Of a stretch of DNA of 15,866 nt, positions 1 through 8,300 are shown piece by piece (positions within the stretch are counted from its first letter, which is position 1; each line of letters opens with the position of its first letter). The notes beneath the pieces are model-generated. The model searched no databases. It was not told where the DNA came from and saw nothing but the letters and a program-made list of their open reading frames with translations. Source of the stretch: Bacteroidetes oral taxon 274 str. F0058 (lineage in GTDB: Bacteria; Bacteroidota; Bacteroidia; Bacteroidales; Paludibacteraceae); the NCBI GenBank assembly GCA_000163695.1, contig GG774889.1:672213-688078 (forward strand), written 5' to 3'. The translations under genes were made by a program, and so were the position numbers.

Positions 1-221
1 CTTTCGTCCAACTCGACTTCTCCATTTGTAAATGGGCTTTCCGCCTCGCATAATTCAGCTATACGCTCTCTAAATGCTCTATAAAACCTATTGATGGTAG
101 GGCGAGAAATACTTGTTAAAACAGACGTCTTTTCTGCCTCGATATCGAGGCAGAAAAGACGAATAATCTCTCTCGTTTTTCTCTCTGAAATGTGCGTCAC
201 TTTTATGTACTTGTTTCTCAT
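1..221 (-). CDS. IS1595 family (ISXO2-like) transposase, N-terminal 73 residues, partial
   Basis: The frame opens with an ATG at 221-219 and stays open to the window edge. It reads MRNKYIKVTHISERKTREII, then a helix-turn-helix-like stretch (about residues 30-60, including TSISRPTINRF), and ends in GEVELDE at the edge. The ELDE(S) stretch is the start of the catalytic DDE/ISXO2 domain of IS1595-type transposases, and the next two bases (AG) fit the expected serine. The protein would catalyse transposition of the element. The longer open frame at 88-291 on the same strand is a shadow in another frame. A TATCTTTG -7 box lies just upstream at 246-239. Residue 24 is Cys here and Tyr in the right-hand copy. 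Confidence 0.82.
   Translation of the reverse strand, partial: MRNKYIKVTHISERKTREIIRLFCLDIEAEKTSVLTSISRPTINRFYRAFRERIAELCEAESPFTNGEVELDE
126..161. repeat. 36-bp perfect palindrome inside the transposase gene
   Basis: The stretch is its own reverse complement across all 36 bases, centred between 143 and 144 on GATATC. It lies within transposase codons about 21-32 (encoding roughly RLFCLDIEAEKT), so it is both coding and self-complementary. As mRNA it could fold into a long hairpin soon after the start codon. The right-hand copy (15715-15750) has one mismatch at 15725. Confidence 0.95.
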
Positions 222-238
222 TGTAGCAAAATAACTTA

Positions 239-246
239 CAAAGATA
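239..246 (-). promoter_or_regulatory. Transposase -7 promoter box (TATCTTTG)
   Basis: The minus strand carries TATCTTTG, matching the Bacteroides -7 consensus TAnnTTTG, 17 bases upstream of the transposase ATG. No TTTG is seen about 20 bases further upstream, inside the element tip, so only half of the promoter is visible. Confidence 0.45.
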
Positions 247-373
247 ATTCTTTCGTAAAGTTATCTTGAACCTAATCTTAATACCTGACACATATATTCG
301 TGTCCTCCCGACGATTTCTTGTTCGACAAATAAAAACTAACGATGTGATACACGACAATTAGAATAATTTGTA

Positions 374-381
374 TATCTTTG
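374..381 (+). promoter_or_regulatory. -7 promoter box upstream of the LRR gene
   Basis: TATCTTTG matches TAnnTTTG and lies 54 bases upstream of the ATG at 436. No good -33 TTTG lies at the expected spacing. Nothing else was recognised in the spacer from 273 to 435. Confidence 0.5.
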
Positions 382-435
382 CGGCGTTTTTATAAACTAT
401 TTTAATAATTATTCATTTCGTATACAAACAATTTT

Positions 436-1932
436 ATGGGTAAAATTTTATTTGCAAAGAGAATCTCCATTTTAACAGTGGGTTTGTGTGTGGCTGCATT
501 GGCGGTGGCACAAGAGTTTACGGTGGGCAACATCAAATATCGGGTGTTGGATGCTACTGCCAAAACAGTAAGGATAACAGACGGTAAATCCACTACCGGC
601 GATATTACGATACCTTCGACGGTAACCGAAGGTGGCGTGACCTATACGGTCAAAGAGATAGGTTTCAAGGCTTTCGAGAATAATCGGAATATTACTTCTG
701 TCGAAATACCTTCTTCGATAGATTCTATCGGAGAGTACGCTTTTTATGAGTGCGAAGAGGTAACCGAATATACTCTCAACAATGGTCTGAAAATAATAGG
801 TCTCGGAGCATTCGCTTCTGCAAAAAAAATAACCTCTTTTAAGATACCTGCTTCCGTTGTCAATATCGGTGTGCACGCTTTTTTATTCTGCGAGGAGCTT
901 ACCAGATTTGTTGTAGACCCTGCCAACACAGTTTATGTGGCGGAAGATGGTATTTTATATAACAAAGACAAGTCGGAGTTGATAAAATTCCCTACCGCCA
1001 AAAATTTGAGTACTTACACAATGCCGAACTCTGTGAAAATAGCCAAGATAGGAGCTATGGAAGGTTGCGGTAAGATAGAGAATATCGTGTTTTCCGAAAA
1101 CCTCGATGCGATAGAAGAAGCTGCTTTTATGAATTGTCTTAGAATCGAGAAAGTCGATTTACCTGCAAAACTAACTACCATAGGTCAACAGGCTTTTGCA
1201 AGTTGTCTGAAATTGCATACTGTCAATATACCTGCTTCGGTGAAAAAGATAGAGAGCGGCTCTTTCTATATGAGCGGAAGGCTCCAAAACATAAATGTCG
1301 ACCCTGCCAATACCGAGTATTTGTCCGAAGACGGCATACTTTTCAATAAAAGCAAAACTTCGTTGATTACCTATCCGAGCGGAAAGCAGGAAGATACCTA
1401 CAAAGTACCTTCGACTGTAACTTCGATAGAGAATAGGGCTTTTATAAGCACTTTGGCATTGCACAATGTAGATTTGCCTGCATCGCTTACGAAGATAAAT
1501 ACCGCTGCTTTTTTTGGATGTTCCAAGCTGCAAGAGATAATATGCAGAGCTGCCGTACCTCCTGCCTTAGCCAATAGTGTTTTTGGAGGAGGCGTAGTTG
1601 TGTCAAAAGTAGTACTCAAAGTACCTACGAGTGCTATCGCTGCATACAAAGCTGCCGACGTCTGGAAAAATTTCAAAATCGAGGGTGCAGACCTCAGCTT
1701 CTGTAGTCCCGTAGAGCAAGACAAATACGAAGTATATCCTACTTATACCGAAGGTACTGTGTTTGTAGTTGCCGACAGAGAGGGCAAAGCCACAGTGTAC
1801 AACACCCTGGGACAGATGGTGAAAACCACCTCCTTACAACAGGGCGAAAACAGTATCGACTTATCCTCTCAACCGACAGGCAATTATGTTCTCGTAGTAG
1901 GCAACAAGACATTTAAGATTATAAAGAGATAA
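436..1932 (+). CDS. BspA-like leucine-rich-repeat protein with type IX secretion tail
   Basis: This is a 498-residue exported protein. Residues 1 to about 25 form a Sec signal peptide (a basic start, then ILTVGLCVAALAVAQ). Residues about 70-410 are tandem LRR_5/BspA-type repeats, with recurring motifs such as IPSSIDSIGEYAF, IPASVVNIGVHAF and IPASVKKIESGSF. Two VDPANT..Y..EDGIL(Y/F)NK insertions (160-177 and 288-305) are typical of BspA-like proteins. Residues about 424-498 fit the Por secretion tail: YPTYTEGTVFVV, then VYNTLGQMV, and GNYVLVVGNKTFKIIKR at the end. Known relatives are surface proteins that bind host or bacterial ligands; the ligand here is unknown. The gene stands alone, with a strong terminator after it. 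The family call is solid; the function is inferred. Confidence 0.9.
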   Translation: MGKILFAKRISILTVGLCVAALAVAQEFTVGNIKYRVLDATAKTVRITDGKSTTGDITIPSTVTEGGVTYTVKEIGFKAFENNRNITSVEIPSSIDSIGEYAFYECEEVTEYTLNNGLKIIGLGAFASAKKITSFKIPASVVNIGVHAFLFCEELTRFVVDPANTVYVAEDGILYNKDKSELIKFPTAKNLSTYTMPNSVKIAKIGAMEGCGKIENIVFSENLDAIEEAAFMNCLRIEKVDLPAKLTTIGQQAFASCLKLHTVNIPASVKKIESGSFYMSGRLQNINVDPANTEYLSEDGILFNKSKTSLITYPSGKQEDTYKVPSTVTSIENRAFISTLALHNVDLPASLTKINTAAFFGCSKLQEIICRAAVPPALANSVFGGGVVVSKVVLKVPTSAIAAYKAADVWKNFKIEGADLSFCSPVEQDKYEVYPTYTEGTVFVVADREGKATVYNTLGQMVKTTSLQQGENSIDLSSQPTGNYVLVVGNKTFKIIKR

Positions 1933-1955
1933 ACAAACTTTTTTGTAATAGAACC

Positions 1956-1998
1956 ACTGTATCGCAGATACCCTGCGGTACAGTTTTTGTTTTTCTAT
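1956..1998 (+). terminator. Rho-independent terminator of the LRR gene
   Basis: A 12-bp stem (1956-1967 with 1973-1984, one G-T wobble) around a 5-base loop is followed by TTTTTGTTTTTC. It begins 24 bases after the stop codon. Confidence 0.85.
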
Positions 1999-2173
1999 GT
2001 TTGGTTATCAAATAATAGTATCGACTAATGACAGTATAATAGCCTATACGTCAGAGTGATATGTGTTTTAGTAAATCATTCCTAATTTACGGGTTGTAAT
2101 ATTCTCCACAGTTAATTATGTTTGAAAAAAATACTATTTTTGTTTTTCCCTGTTGCCGATAAAAATATTTTAT
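1999..2173. other. Intergenic stretch without recognised content
   Basis: The gap between the LRR and Omp28 genes is 325 bases. Outside the terminator (1956-1998) and the promoter (2153-2181) I see only AT-rich sequence. There is no credible small gene, RNA or repeat. Confidence 0.6.
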
Positions 2174-2181
2174 TACCTTTG
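2153..2181 (+). promoter_or_regulatory. Promoter of the Omp28-like pair
   Basis: TTG at 2153-2155, 18 bases, then TACCTTTG at 2174-2181 matches the Bacteroides -33/-7 pattern with slightly short spacing. The predicted leader is about 70 bases. No equivalent lies between the two Omp28-like genes, so this promoter probably serves both. Confidence 0.55.
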
Positions 2182-2257
2182 TAGTTCTGTTTGAAAAGAA
2201 TGAATAGATGTTTGTGAAATTTCTTTCGTCGTGTAAGGCAGTAAAATATAGAAGATT

Positions 2258-3067
2258 ATGAAGATATTCGGTTCAGTGTTCTTTAGTTTTTGGTCGCTTG
2301 TGGCAGCGACGGCGTTGCTTGCTTTCCCTTCGTGTAAACCTACGAATGTGGTGAAAAATGAGGCAACTGTCGGTAACAGTATACTTTTAGAGAATTTTAC
2401 GGCAGATTGGTGTTCTTCTTGTTATTATGAGATGAAGAATATCAATAAGCAGACTGCCGGTCTTGGCAATAAAGTGATACTGGTAAGCCATCACTGGAAA
2501 GACGACTTTGCCATATCGCACAGCAAAGAATTGGGTAGTTTTTATAAAGTCTCAGGTATACCCTTATCTATGATAGACAGGACTAAGGGATTAGTCTCTG
2601 ATGGCGTAATTTTCTACCCAGGTAAGCTCACCAGAGCCGTATTGGACAAAAAGCTGGCAGAACCCAAGTCTGTTACCATTCTCCTTACAACCTCATACAG
2701 CGAGGGTTCGAAAGAGATTAAGGTGAAAGTAGAGGGCGAGCTGCTACGTAACCTCCCCAAGGCAAACCTCAATGTATATCTTATTCAGGACAGTATCGTT
2801 TACCAACAGGCTAAGGGAGGCGATAAATACGTTCACCGCAATGCCTTGCGGGCAGTGCTCTCTGGCGGTACTTGGGGCGATGCTCTCGGTGTGTCACAGG
2901 GTAAATATTCGAAAGAGTATACCTACAAACTTCCGGAGAAGATAGGTAAGTTCGCTACCGACCCTGCCCAAATGTATATAGTTGCCTTCGTAGCCGACGC
3001 TGTCAATACAAGCGGCGATAATACCAAAAATGTAGTGCATAATGCAGCAATAAAAGGTATTAAATAG
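2258..3067 (+). CDS. Omp28-like thioredoxin-fold lipoprotein (first paralog)
   Basis: The product is 269 residues long. It starts with a lipoprotein signal ending in LLAFPSC, so Cys26 is the likely lipidated residue. A thioredoxin-like domain follows: SILLENFTADWCSSC puts a CxxC at Cys52-Cys55, and SGIPLSMIDR contains the cis-proline expected after the third strand (Pro102). The C-terminal half (about 130-269) is a beta-rich Omp28 region. Porphyromonas gingivalis Omp28 is the best known member of this family, an outer-membrane lipoprotein; a redox or adhesin role is unproven. The gene is followed after 64 bases by a longer paralog sharing the whole thioredoxin and C-terminal parts, so the two arose by tandem duplication. 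It lacks the Ig-like domain of the second copy. Confidence 0.83.
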   Translation: MKIFGSVFFSFWSLVAATALLAFPSCKPTNVVKNEATVGNSILLENFTADWCSSCYYEMKNINKQTAGLGNKVILVSHHWKDDFAISHSKELGSFYKVSGIPLSMIDRTKGLVSDGVIFYPGKLTRAVLDKKLAEPKSVTILLTTSYSEGSKEIKVKVEGELLRNLPKANLNVYLIQDSIVYQQAKGGDKYVHRNALRAVLSGGTWGDALGVSQGKYSKEYTYKLPEKIGKFATDPAQMYIVAFVADAVNTSGDNTKNVVHNAAIKGIK

Positions 3068-3131
3068 GTGGCTATTCTCTAAGACAAAATATTAGTAATT
3101 TTAAAAATAATAAAATATAAGAAATTAATTT

Positions 3132-4193
3132 ATGAAAAAAGTTTTTAGTTTCGGGTTGCTCATAGCAGCAACGATGTTGGTCGCTTTTTCGTCTTGTAAG
3201 GAAAATACTCCAGAAGTAAAGAAAGAAGTGACAGGTGTTACGCTTAGTGAAACAACTAAGACTATTAAGATAGGTGAAGAGTTTACTCTTACGGCAACCG
3301 TCGCTCCTGCCGATGCGGCAGATAAGACCGTTATGTGGACATCCGACGATTCTAATGTCGCCACAGTCGACGAAGGTAAGGTAACGGCTGTAGCTATCGG
3401 TACGGCAAATATAACGGTAACTACCAAAGACGGCAGTAAAACTGCTACTTGTGCCGTAACGGTAAGTAAAAAAGATCCTGTATCCCGCAATGCCATTCTT
3501 TTAGAAGACTTTACGGGTACTTGGTGCGGACCTTGCTATTATGCAATGGAAAAGCTACACAAAATATTACCTGCTTTTGGCGATAAAGTGATATTGGTAT
3601 GTCATCATTTGAATAGCTCTGTGAAAGATGATTTTGCGATACCGCACAGTAATACTTTAGCGGGTTTTTATGGATTACAATACATACCGTACTCTATGTT
3701 AGACAGAACACCCGGAATCGTAGGAAAAGCAGTCCTTTTCTCTACGTCATCTATCTCTAAGGCAATATTGGACAAAAGATTGGCACAACCTACGAATGTT
3801 ACAATTAATCTGACAACCTCTTACAATGAGGCTACCAAAGAGATAAAGGTAAAAGTAGAAGGAGAATTGTTGGAAGATTATCCAAAGGCAAAACTCAATG
3901 TATACCTTATTCAAGACGGTATAGTTGCGTACCAAAATGGCGGCGGCGATAAATATGTTCATCATAATGCTTTGCGTGATGTTATATCGAAAGATACTTG
4001 GGGCGACGCTCTCGGTGTGTCACAGGGTAAATACTCGAAAGAGTATACCTACAAACTCCCCGAAAAGATTGGTAAGTTCGCTACCGACCCTGCCAAAATG
4101 TATATAGTTGCCTTCGTAGCCGATGCTGTCAATACAAGCGGTGATAATACGAAAAATGTAGTGCATAATTCGGTTATAAAGGCGATAAAATAA
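3132..4193 (+). CDS. Omp28-like thioredoxin-fold lipoprotein with N-terminal Big2 domain (second paralog)
   Basis: The product is 353 residues long. The lipoprotein signal ends in LVAFSSC (Cys22). Residues about 31-111 form a bacterial Ig-like group 2 (Big2) domain: VTGVTLSETTKTIKIGEEF, then VMWTSDDSNVATVDEGKVTA, ending in CAVTVSK. The thioredoxin-like part follows, with CxxC as WCGPC at Cys132-Cys135, the classical thioredoxin active site; the first paralog has WCSSC. The C-terminal Omp28 region is very close to the first paralog, and the last 198 bases differ at about 19 positions. The protein is probably surface- or periplasm-facing and anchored in the outer membrane. There is no promoter of its own in the 64-base gap, so it is likely cotranscribed with 2258-3067. 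Family assignment is good; function is inferred. Confidence 0.85.
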   Translation: MKKVFSFGLLIAATMLVAFSSCKENTPEVKKEVTGVTLSETTKTIKIGEEFTLTATVAPADAADKTVMWTSDDSNVATVDEGKVTAVAIGTANITVTTKDGSKTATCAVTVSKKDPVSRNAILLEDFTGTWCGPCYYAMEKLHKILPAFGDKVILVCHHLNSSVKDDFAIPHSNTLAGFYGLQYIPYSMLDRTPGIVGKAVLFSTSSISKAILDKRLAQPTNVTINLTTSYNEATKEIKVKVEGELLEDYPKAKLNVYLIQDGIVAYQNGGGDKYVHHNALRDVISKDTWGDALGVSQGKYSKEYTYKLPEKIGKFATDPAKMYIVAFVADAVNTSGDNTKNVVHNSVIKAIK

Positions 4194-4231
4194 GTATTTG
4201 CCTTAGATTGACACAGAAAATCATAAAAATT

Positions 4232-4271
4232 CAAGACGGCTTATCTGCTCGGTAAGTTGTCTTGTTTTTTT
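4232..4271 (+). terminator. Rho-independent terminator after the Omp28-like pair
   Basis: A 14-bp stem (4232-4245 with 4251-4264, three G-T wobbles) with the loop TGCTC is followed by seven T. It lies 38 bases after the stop codon and ends transcription of the pair. Confidence 0.85.
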
Positions 4272-4275
4272 CTTG

Positions 4276-4305
4276 ACGTTTAATCGTTTAACTATTGAAT
4301 TGTTG
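4276..4305 (+). repeat. Degenerate octamer repeat, copy A
   Basis: The stretch reads as 8-base units CGTTTAAT, CGTTTAAC, TATTGAAT and the start of TGTTG. It matches the minus strand of 5357-5386 at 29 of 30 bases. It sits directly after the Omp28 terminator. No function is known to me. Confidence 0.8.
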
Positions 4306-4358
4306 GCGGTCGGTTTGGATTTTTTATATGCCCGCAAAGGCTATGAGAAGCATAAAAA

Positions 4359-4390
4359 TTTGCCTGTTATGAGATTTTTATATACCTTTG
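4359..4390 (+). promoter_or_regulatory. Ferredoxin promoter (TTTG-N20-TACCTTTG)
   Basis: TTTG at 4359-4362, 20 bases, then TACCTTTG at 4383-4390 is a full match to the Bacteroides housekeeping consensus. The predicted transcript would start near 4396 and argues for the ATG at 4433 over the upstream in-frame ATG at 4388, which lies within the promoter box. Confidence 0.8.
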
Positions 4391-4432
4391 TACCGACAAA
4401 ATAAATTACTAACAAAAAAATTAAATCAAACA

Positions 4433-4600
4433 ATGGCTTACGTAATAACAGACGATTGCGTTGCGTGTGGTACCTGTATAGGCGAATGCCCGGTGGGAGC
4501 TATATCCGAAGGCGATATCTACGTGATAGACCCGACAGCTTGCACCTCGTGCGGTACCTGCGCCGAAGTGTGCCCATCGGAGGCAATTCATCCCGAATAA
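4433..4600 (+). CDS. 2[4Fe-4S] ferredoxin
   Basis: This is a 55-residue clostridial-type ferredoxin, a small cytoplasmic electron carrier. Two complete cluster motifs are visible: Cys9, 12, 15, 19 (CVACGTCIGECP) and Cys37, 40, 43, 47 (CTSCGTCAEVCP). Each four-cysteine set holds clusters by the usual cross-pairing. Its length is the family norm. An in-frame ATG at 4388 would add 15 lysine- and asparagine-rich residues, but it overlaps the -7 box, so I take 4433. The gene is a single unit between its own promoter and a strong hairpin. Likely partners are pyruvate- or oxoacid-ferredoxin oxidoreductases, hydrogenase or Rnf, none of which is in this window. Confidence 0.95.
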   Translation: MAYVITDDCVACGTCIGECPVGAISEGDIYVIDPTACTSCGTCAEVCPSEAIHPE

Positions 4601-4641
4601 GTAGGGTAGAGAGAAGTGGAAATTATACTTATCTTGTAAAT

Positions 4642-4675
4642 AATAAGGGCAACAATTTGCATTGTTGCCCTTATT
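4642..4675. terminator. Bidirectional terminator between ferredoxin and outer-membrane protein genes
   Basis: A perfect 15-bp stem (4642-4656 with 4661-4675) with the 4-base loop TTGC lies between two convergent genes. The A/T-rich base of the stem and its flanks can serve as a weak T tract in either direction. Confidence 0.85.
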
Positions 4676-4710
4676 TATCATATCTATACTATCTGACCTG
4701 TGTTATCTAA

Positions 4711-5175
4711 TCAGAATGCATATCTTACGCTAAGTCCGAATCCCCACAGTCCGTAATCGTAGAATCCCGAACCGTCGCGTTTGAATACAGGTCCTACAAC
4801 AGGACGGAAGTCTGTGGAGAGCTGCAAGTCGAACGGGAAGGTAAACGACAGACCGAAGTTGCCTGCGACGCCCATAAAGAAATCGCCGTCCCACCATACT
4901 CCTGTGCCACCGCCGACACCTGCGAACCATTCCCATTTGCCGTAGCGTCCCCATTGAGGTGTGGCAAAAATCCAGTTATATGTGCCAACAACGTGTAATC
5001 CAAGATGGTAACCGGGGAAACCTGCGTCTATCTGAAAGTAGCTGTCGTCCGTTACTTCGTGTTGATATGAGGCTTCCAATGCCCAACCAACTCTACCGCC
5101 GATAGCTCGGGGCTGAGCTGCCGTTGCTGCGGCGAAACCTACAAAGAGACAAAATACTAAAATTACTTTTTTCAT
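4711..5175 (-). CDS. Small outer-membrane beta-barrel protein
   Basis: The product is 154 residues long with a clear signal peptide (MKKVILVFCLFVGFAAATAA, cleaved near QPRAIGG). The rest alternates hydrophobic and polar residues in short strands rich in Gly, Tyr, Trp and Phe, for example GRVGWALEASYQHEV, WFAGVGGGTGVWW and GLWGFGLSVRYAF. It ends in the aromatic residue expected for the last strand of an outer-membrane barrel. The size suits a barrel of about eight strands. No enzyme motif is visible, and the role (structural or porin-like) is unknown. It converges on the ferredoxin gene and has its own -7 box upstream, so it is probably a single-gene unit. Confidence 0.8.
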   Translation of the reverse strand: MKKVILVFCLFVGFAAATAAQPRAIGGRVGWALEASYQHEVTDDSYFQIDAGFPGYHLGLHVVGTYNWIFATPQWGRYGKWEWFAGVGGGTGVWWDGDFFMGVAGNFGLSFTFPFDLQLSTDFRPVVGPVFKRDGSGFYDYGLWGFGLSVRYAF

Positions 5176-5211
5176 AAAATTATTAGGTTAAAATTACTAT
5201 TAAATACAGAG

Positions 5212-5219
5212 CAAAGTTA
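5212..5219 (-). promoter_or_regulatory. -7 promoter box of the outer-membrane protein gene
   Basis: The minus strand reads TAACTTTG, matching TAnnTTTG, 36 bases upstream of the start codon. A -33 TTTG is not evident. Confidence 0.5.
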
Positions 5220-5237
5220 GTAAAAAAATGAAATATA

Positions 5238-5260
5238 CCGACTTAAAAAAGGTTAATCGG
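5238..5260 (-). terminator. Possible weak terminator of the helicase gene
   Basis: On the minus strand an 8-bp stem (CCGATTAA paired with TTAA and TCGG across one bulged base) is followed by a T-rich run. It lies about 140 bases past the helicase stop and just before the next gene's promoter. The stem is short, so the call is tentative. Confidence 0.35.
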
Positions 5261-5353
5261 GCGAGTTATTAAAGTTTTGTTGTTCACGTTTAGTAAATTG
5301 TTTGCTTTTACACGTTTGCTGCCAATTCTTTTTTATAAAGTACATTTTACCCA

Positions 5354-5386
5354 TTTCAACAATTCAACAGTTAAACGATTAAACGT
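5354..5386 (-). repeat. Degenerate octamer repeat, copy B
   Basis: Read on the minus strand, the 8-base units are CGTTTAAT, CGTTTAAC, TGTTGAAT and TGTTGAAA. The first 30 bases match copy A (4276-4305) with one mismatch. It begins 13 bases downstream of the helicase stop codon, so both copies lie 3' of a gene in the same sense relative to transcription. Confidence 0.8.
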
Positions 5387-5399
5387 TATTTTCAACGAG

Positions 5400-8300
5400 T
5401 TACAACAAAACCCTCTCTATGTTGTTTGCTTTTACGTACCACAGATACCCCTCTACTGAGTATCCCATCTTTTCGAGCAGAGACATATAATGCACTATTT
5501 GTCTTCGGTGGGCTGCCTGCGGTTGCCCGAACTTATAATCGACTACTATTGCCCGCCTTCCGTCTATCATTACCCTGTCGGGACGGCTGGCAGTCGGTCG
5601 GTTGTCGGCTGTTTTGGAGATTATTGTCTGTTCGTTGAGCGTCTTGTACTGCCCCGAATACCACTCGGCAACCAACGGATTGGCAATAGCCTCGGACACT
5701 GCCGACACGTAATACCGACTGTCGCTGTCGGTTATTATCCCCTTGTATACCAGATTACGAACGGCACTATCTACATCGTCGGCTGTGTCGATAGCCGAGA
5801 ATATGCTGTGCATTATGTTACCCTCCAAGACGAAAGGGCTCGTCTCGCCGTCTTGTCCGAGTATAAACTCACGCGACGAGTTGGACTGTATGAAGAGCGT
5901 CTTGTCCAATGTGCCGTTTTGGATATCGAAACCCGCCCGTACTGTCTCCGAATAGAGGTTCTTGAACGGATTGTCGTCGGGTACACTGCTGCTGCCTGCC
6001 GATGCGTTATAATCCGACAGATTGCCCGAGGCGAAAGTGTCGTCGTCGAGAGCGACCGCTTCTTGCAACAACTGTTCAATACGTATTTTTTTCGTCTCGA
6101 CAGAGGCTCTTTTGGCGAAGATAAATAGATTATTCACTGCACGAGTACAGGCTACATAAAAGACATTGAGGCTGTCCATCAGCAACATAATGGTTTCGTC
6201 TATAAAATCGTCTCTGAACACAGACCGCTCCATACGTTTGTCGTACTCTATGGGGAATACCGGCAAGTCGAACGGCTTATCCTTCGCTCCGCACCAGACA
6301 ATGGAAGAGGTGTTGGTTCGGTGCATATCTTCTTCCAGAAAAGGTATTATCACCGTGTCGAACTCGAGCCCCTTAGATTTGTGTATCGTCATCACCCTTA
6401 TGCCTTTTATCGAGCTGCTACCGACGGTTTTTCGGCTCAGTTCGTCGTTCCAGTATCTTACGAAGTCGGATATGTCAGCGCTATTGTCTTGTTGATAGCT
6501 CATCAGATAATCCATAAACGCGTATAGGTATCCGGCTTGTCCCTCTATACGGTGTATTCCCGAGAGGCTTATTATCGTCATAGCGGTCTCGTACAGAGAT
6601 TTCAGCCCGTAGTCGGAGAGCTCGGCTCTCCAATCGACAGAGGGTAGCCCCAGCGTCTTACCGATGAAACCGACTTCGTATGCAGCTACCTTATCTTGCG
6701 GGTTATCGATTACTTGCATAACGGCTACTATGAGTTGTACGGCGGGCGACGACGAGAGCAAGAAGGCTTCGTCGGATACGACATTCTTGTAGGCGTCGTC
6801 CTCAGGTTCGCTTTTTGCCAGAAAATCGGCAACCTGCCGAACCTCTTTGTTGGTACGACAGAGCACACATATCTTTTCGGCAGGGTATCCTTTGCGGGCA
6901 AGCGTGTCGAGTGTTTTGCCGAGCATATCGAGAGCCTCGTCGTCACGGTCGTATATCCCTATCGATACGAAGCCTTCGTCTGCGGTCTTTGAAGCCTTCT
7001 GTCGCACATCGCCGTATGCCTTCTCGAAAGGATTGTAAGGCAGACTGCCATACGTGCTTCGGAACTTTTCGGGTAGCATCTGAGCCATCTTGCCGAAAAC
7101 GTCGTTGTTGAACTCGACGATGTTGCGGGCACTACGCCAGTTGGTATCCAATACCCTTGTCTCGGCGTGGCGAATCTCGTCTTCGATATTATTCAGTATC
7201 CGCCAGTCGCCATTACGCCATCGGTAGATGCTCTGCTTGACGTCGCCTACCAGCAGCGAAAACCGTCCCGACGCCATGATGTCGGCAAGCAGAGCCTTGA
7301 AGTTTTGCCACTGCAACCACGACGTGTCCTGAAATTCGTCTATCATCACATTGCGGACGTCGGCTCCTATCTTTTCGTATACGAACGAAAAATCGTGTTC
7401 GGGGTTGATCATTGCGTTGAGCACCATAGCCGTATCTTTGAGCATAAAACGGTTGTTTTCGCGGCTCTGTCGGTCTATCTCTTTCGATATGTAGCTCAAA
7501 AGTCCCAGATTAAAGATATTCTTCAAACATAGTTTTGCCGCCAGATACCTTGCCATATACCGTTCTCTGAACTCTTCGGTCTCTTTCAGCAGCGGGTGGA
7601 AAACCCTCTCCATCACGGGCAGTAGGGTGTTTCGCTCGGGGTTCGACTTGGTTACCAAGCTACCGTAGTCTTCCAACGCATCGAGAACCATCTTACCCGC
7701 CTCGAAATCGAAGTCCTTATCGGCAAACTTCTTGAAGTGGTTGAATACGGTTTTGCGGTTGAATGTTTCTGCTACGATACCGTATTCGGCAGACAGTGCG
7801 AAAAATTCGTCGGCTTTCCTCTTCAGATAGCTCTCGAAATGGTTTATTATCTTTTTGTATTCCGCGATTTTGTCTTTGAAGATATCGGGATTCTCCTCTA
7901 GAAGGCGTATGATGTTGTGTTGCTGTGTCTGATAAACTTCGTTGAAGATATTGAGTCCGAAAATCCTGAGTTCTCTTTCGACGTTCCACGTCTTCTCTTC
8001 GGATATTTTATCGTTTACGAAACTCTCGAGCCAATCGAGCAGAACGGTGTCGTTATGTGCCTGTGCTATTACTTCTCTGACCGCCTCTGCTACGGCTTTG
8101 ATGTCGTTCAGGTCTATATTGAATCGAGAGCCTTTGCCGAGTTCGCGGGCAAGATTGCGGAGTACCCGCTGGAAGAAACTATCGATGGTGCCTACGTTGA
8201 AATTGCCGTAATCGTGTAGTATCTTTAATAGTGCCCTGTGTGCCACCACCTTTATCTGTTCGTCGGTGATAGAGCGTCTGCCGGGCAATTCCCGCTTTAT

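Larger units (their letters stand above)
1..272 (-). mobile_element. IS1595-like insertion sequence, left copy, 5' part only
   Basis: This is the 5' portion of an insertion sequence that runs off the left edge of the window. Its outer tip begins at about 272-274 on the minus strand with GGTTCAAGATAAC. The tip was set by comparison with the inverted copy at the right end: identity starts there and the flanking bases differ. The two copies match at all but one of about 262 positions (G/A in the transposase gene). The family call rests on the encoded protein. The far end and any target-site duplication lie outside the window, so they cannot be checked. Confidence 0.85.

Noticed and set aside
88..291. 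A 67-codon open frame on the minus strand beginning MSGIKIRFK
   Set aside because: It overlaps the transposase start in another frame and crosses the IS boundary. The transposase frame (221 down to 1) has recognisable family sequence.
4388..4432. A 15-residue N-terminal extension of the ferredoxin
   Set aside because: The upstream ATG lies within the -7 box, and the 55-residue form has the standard ferredoxin length.
5490..6128. A 212-codon plus-strand open frame and others across 5400-8510
   Set aside because: All lie opposite the helicase-nuclease gene, whose motifs are complete and in order; none resembles a known protein.
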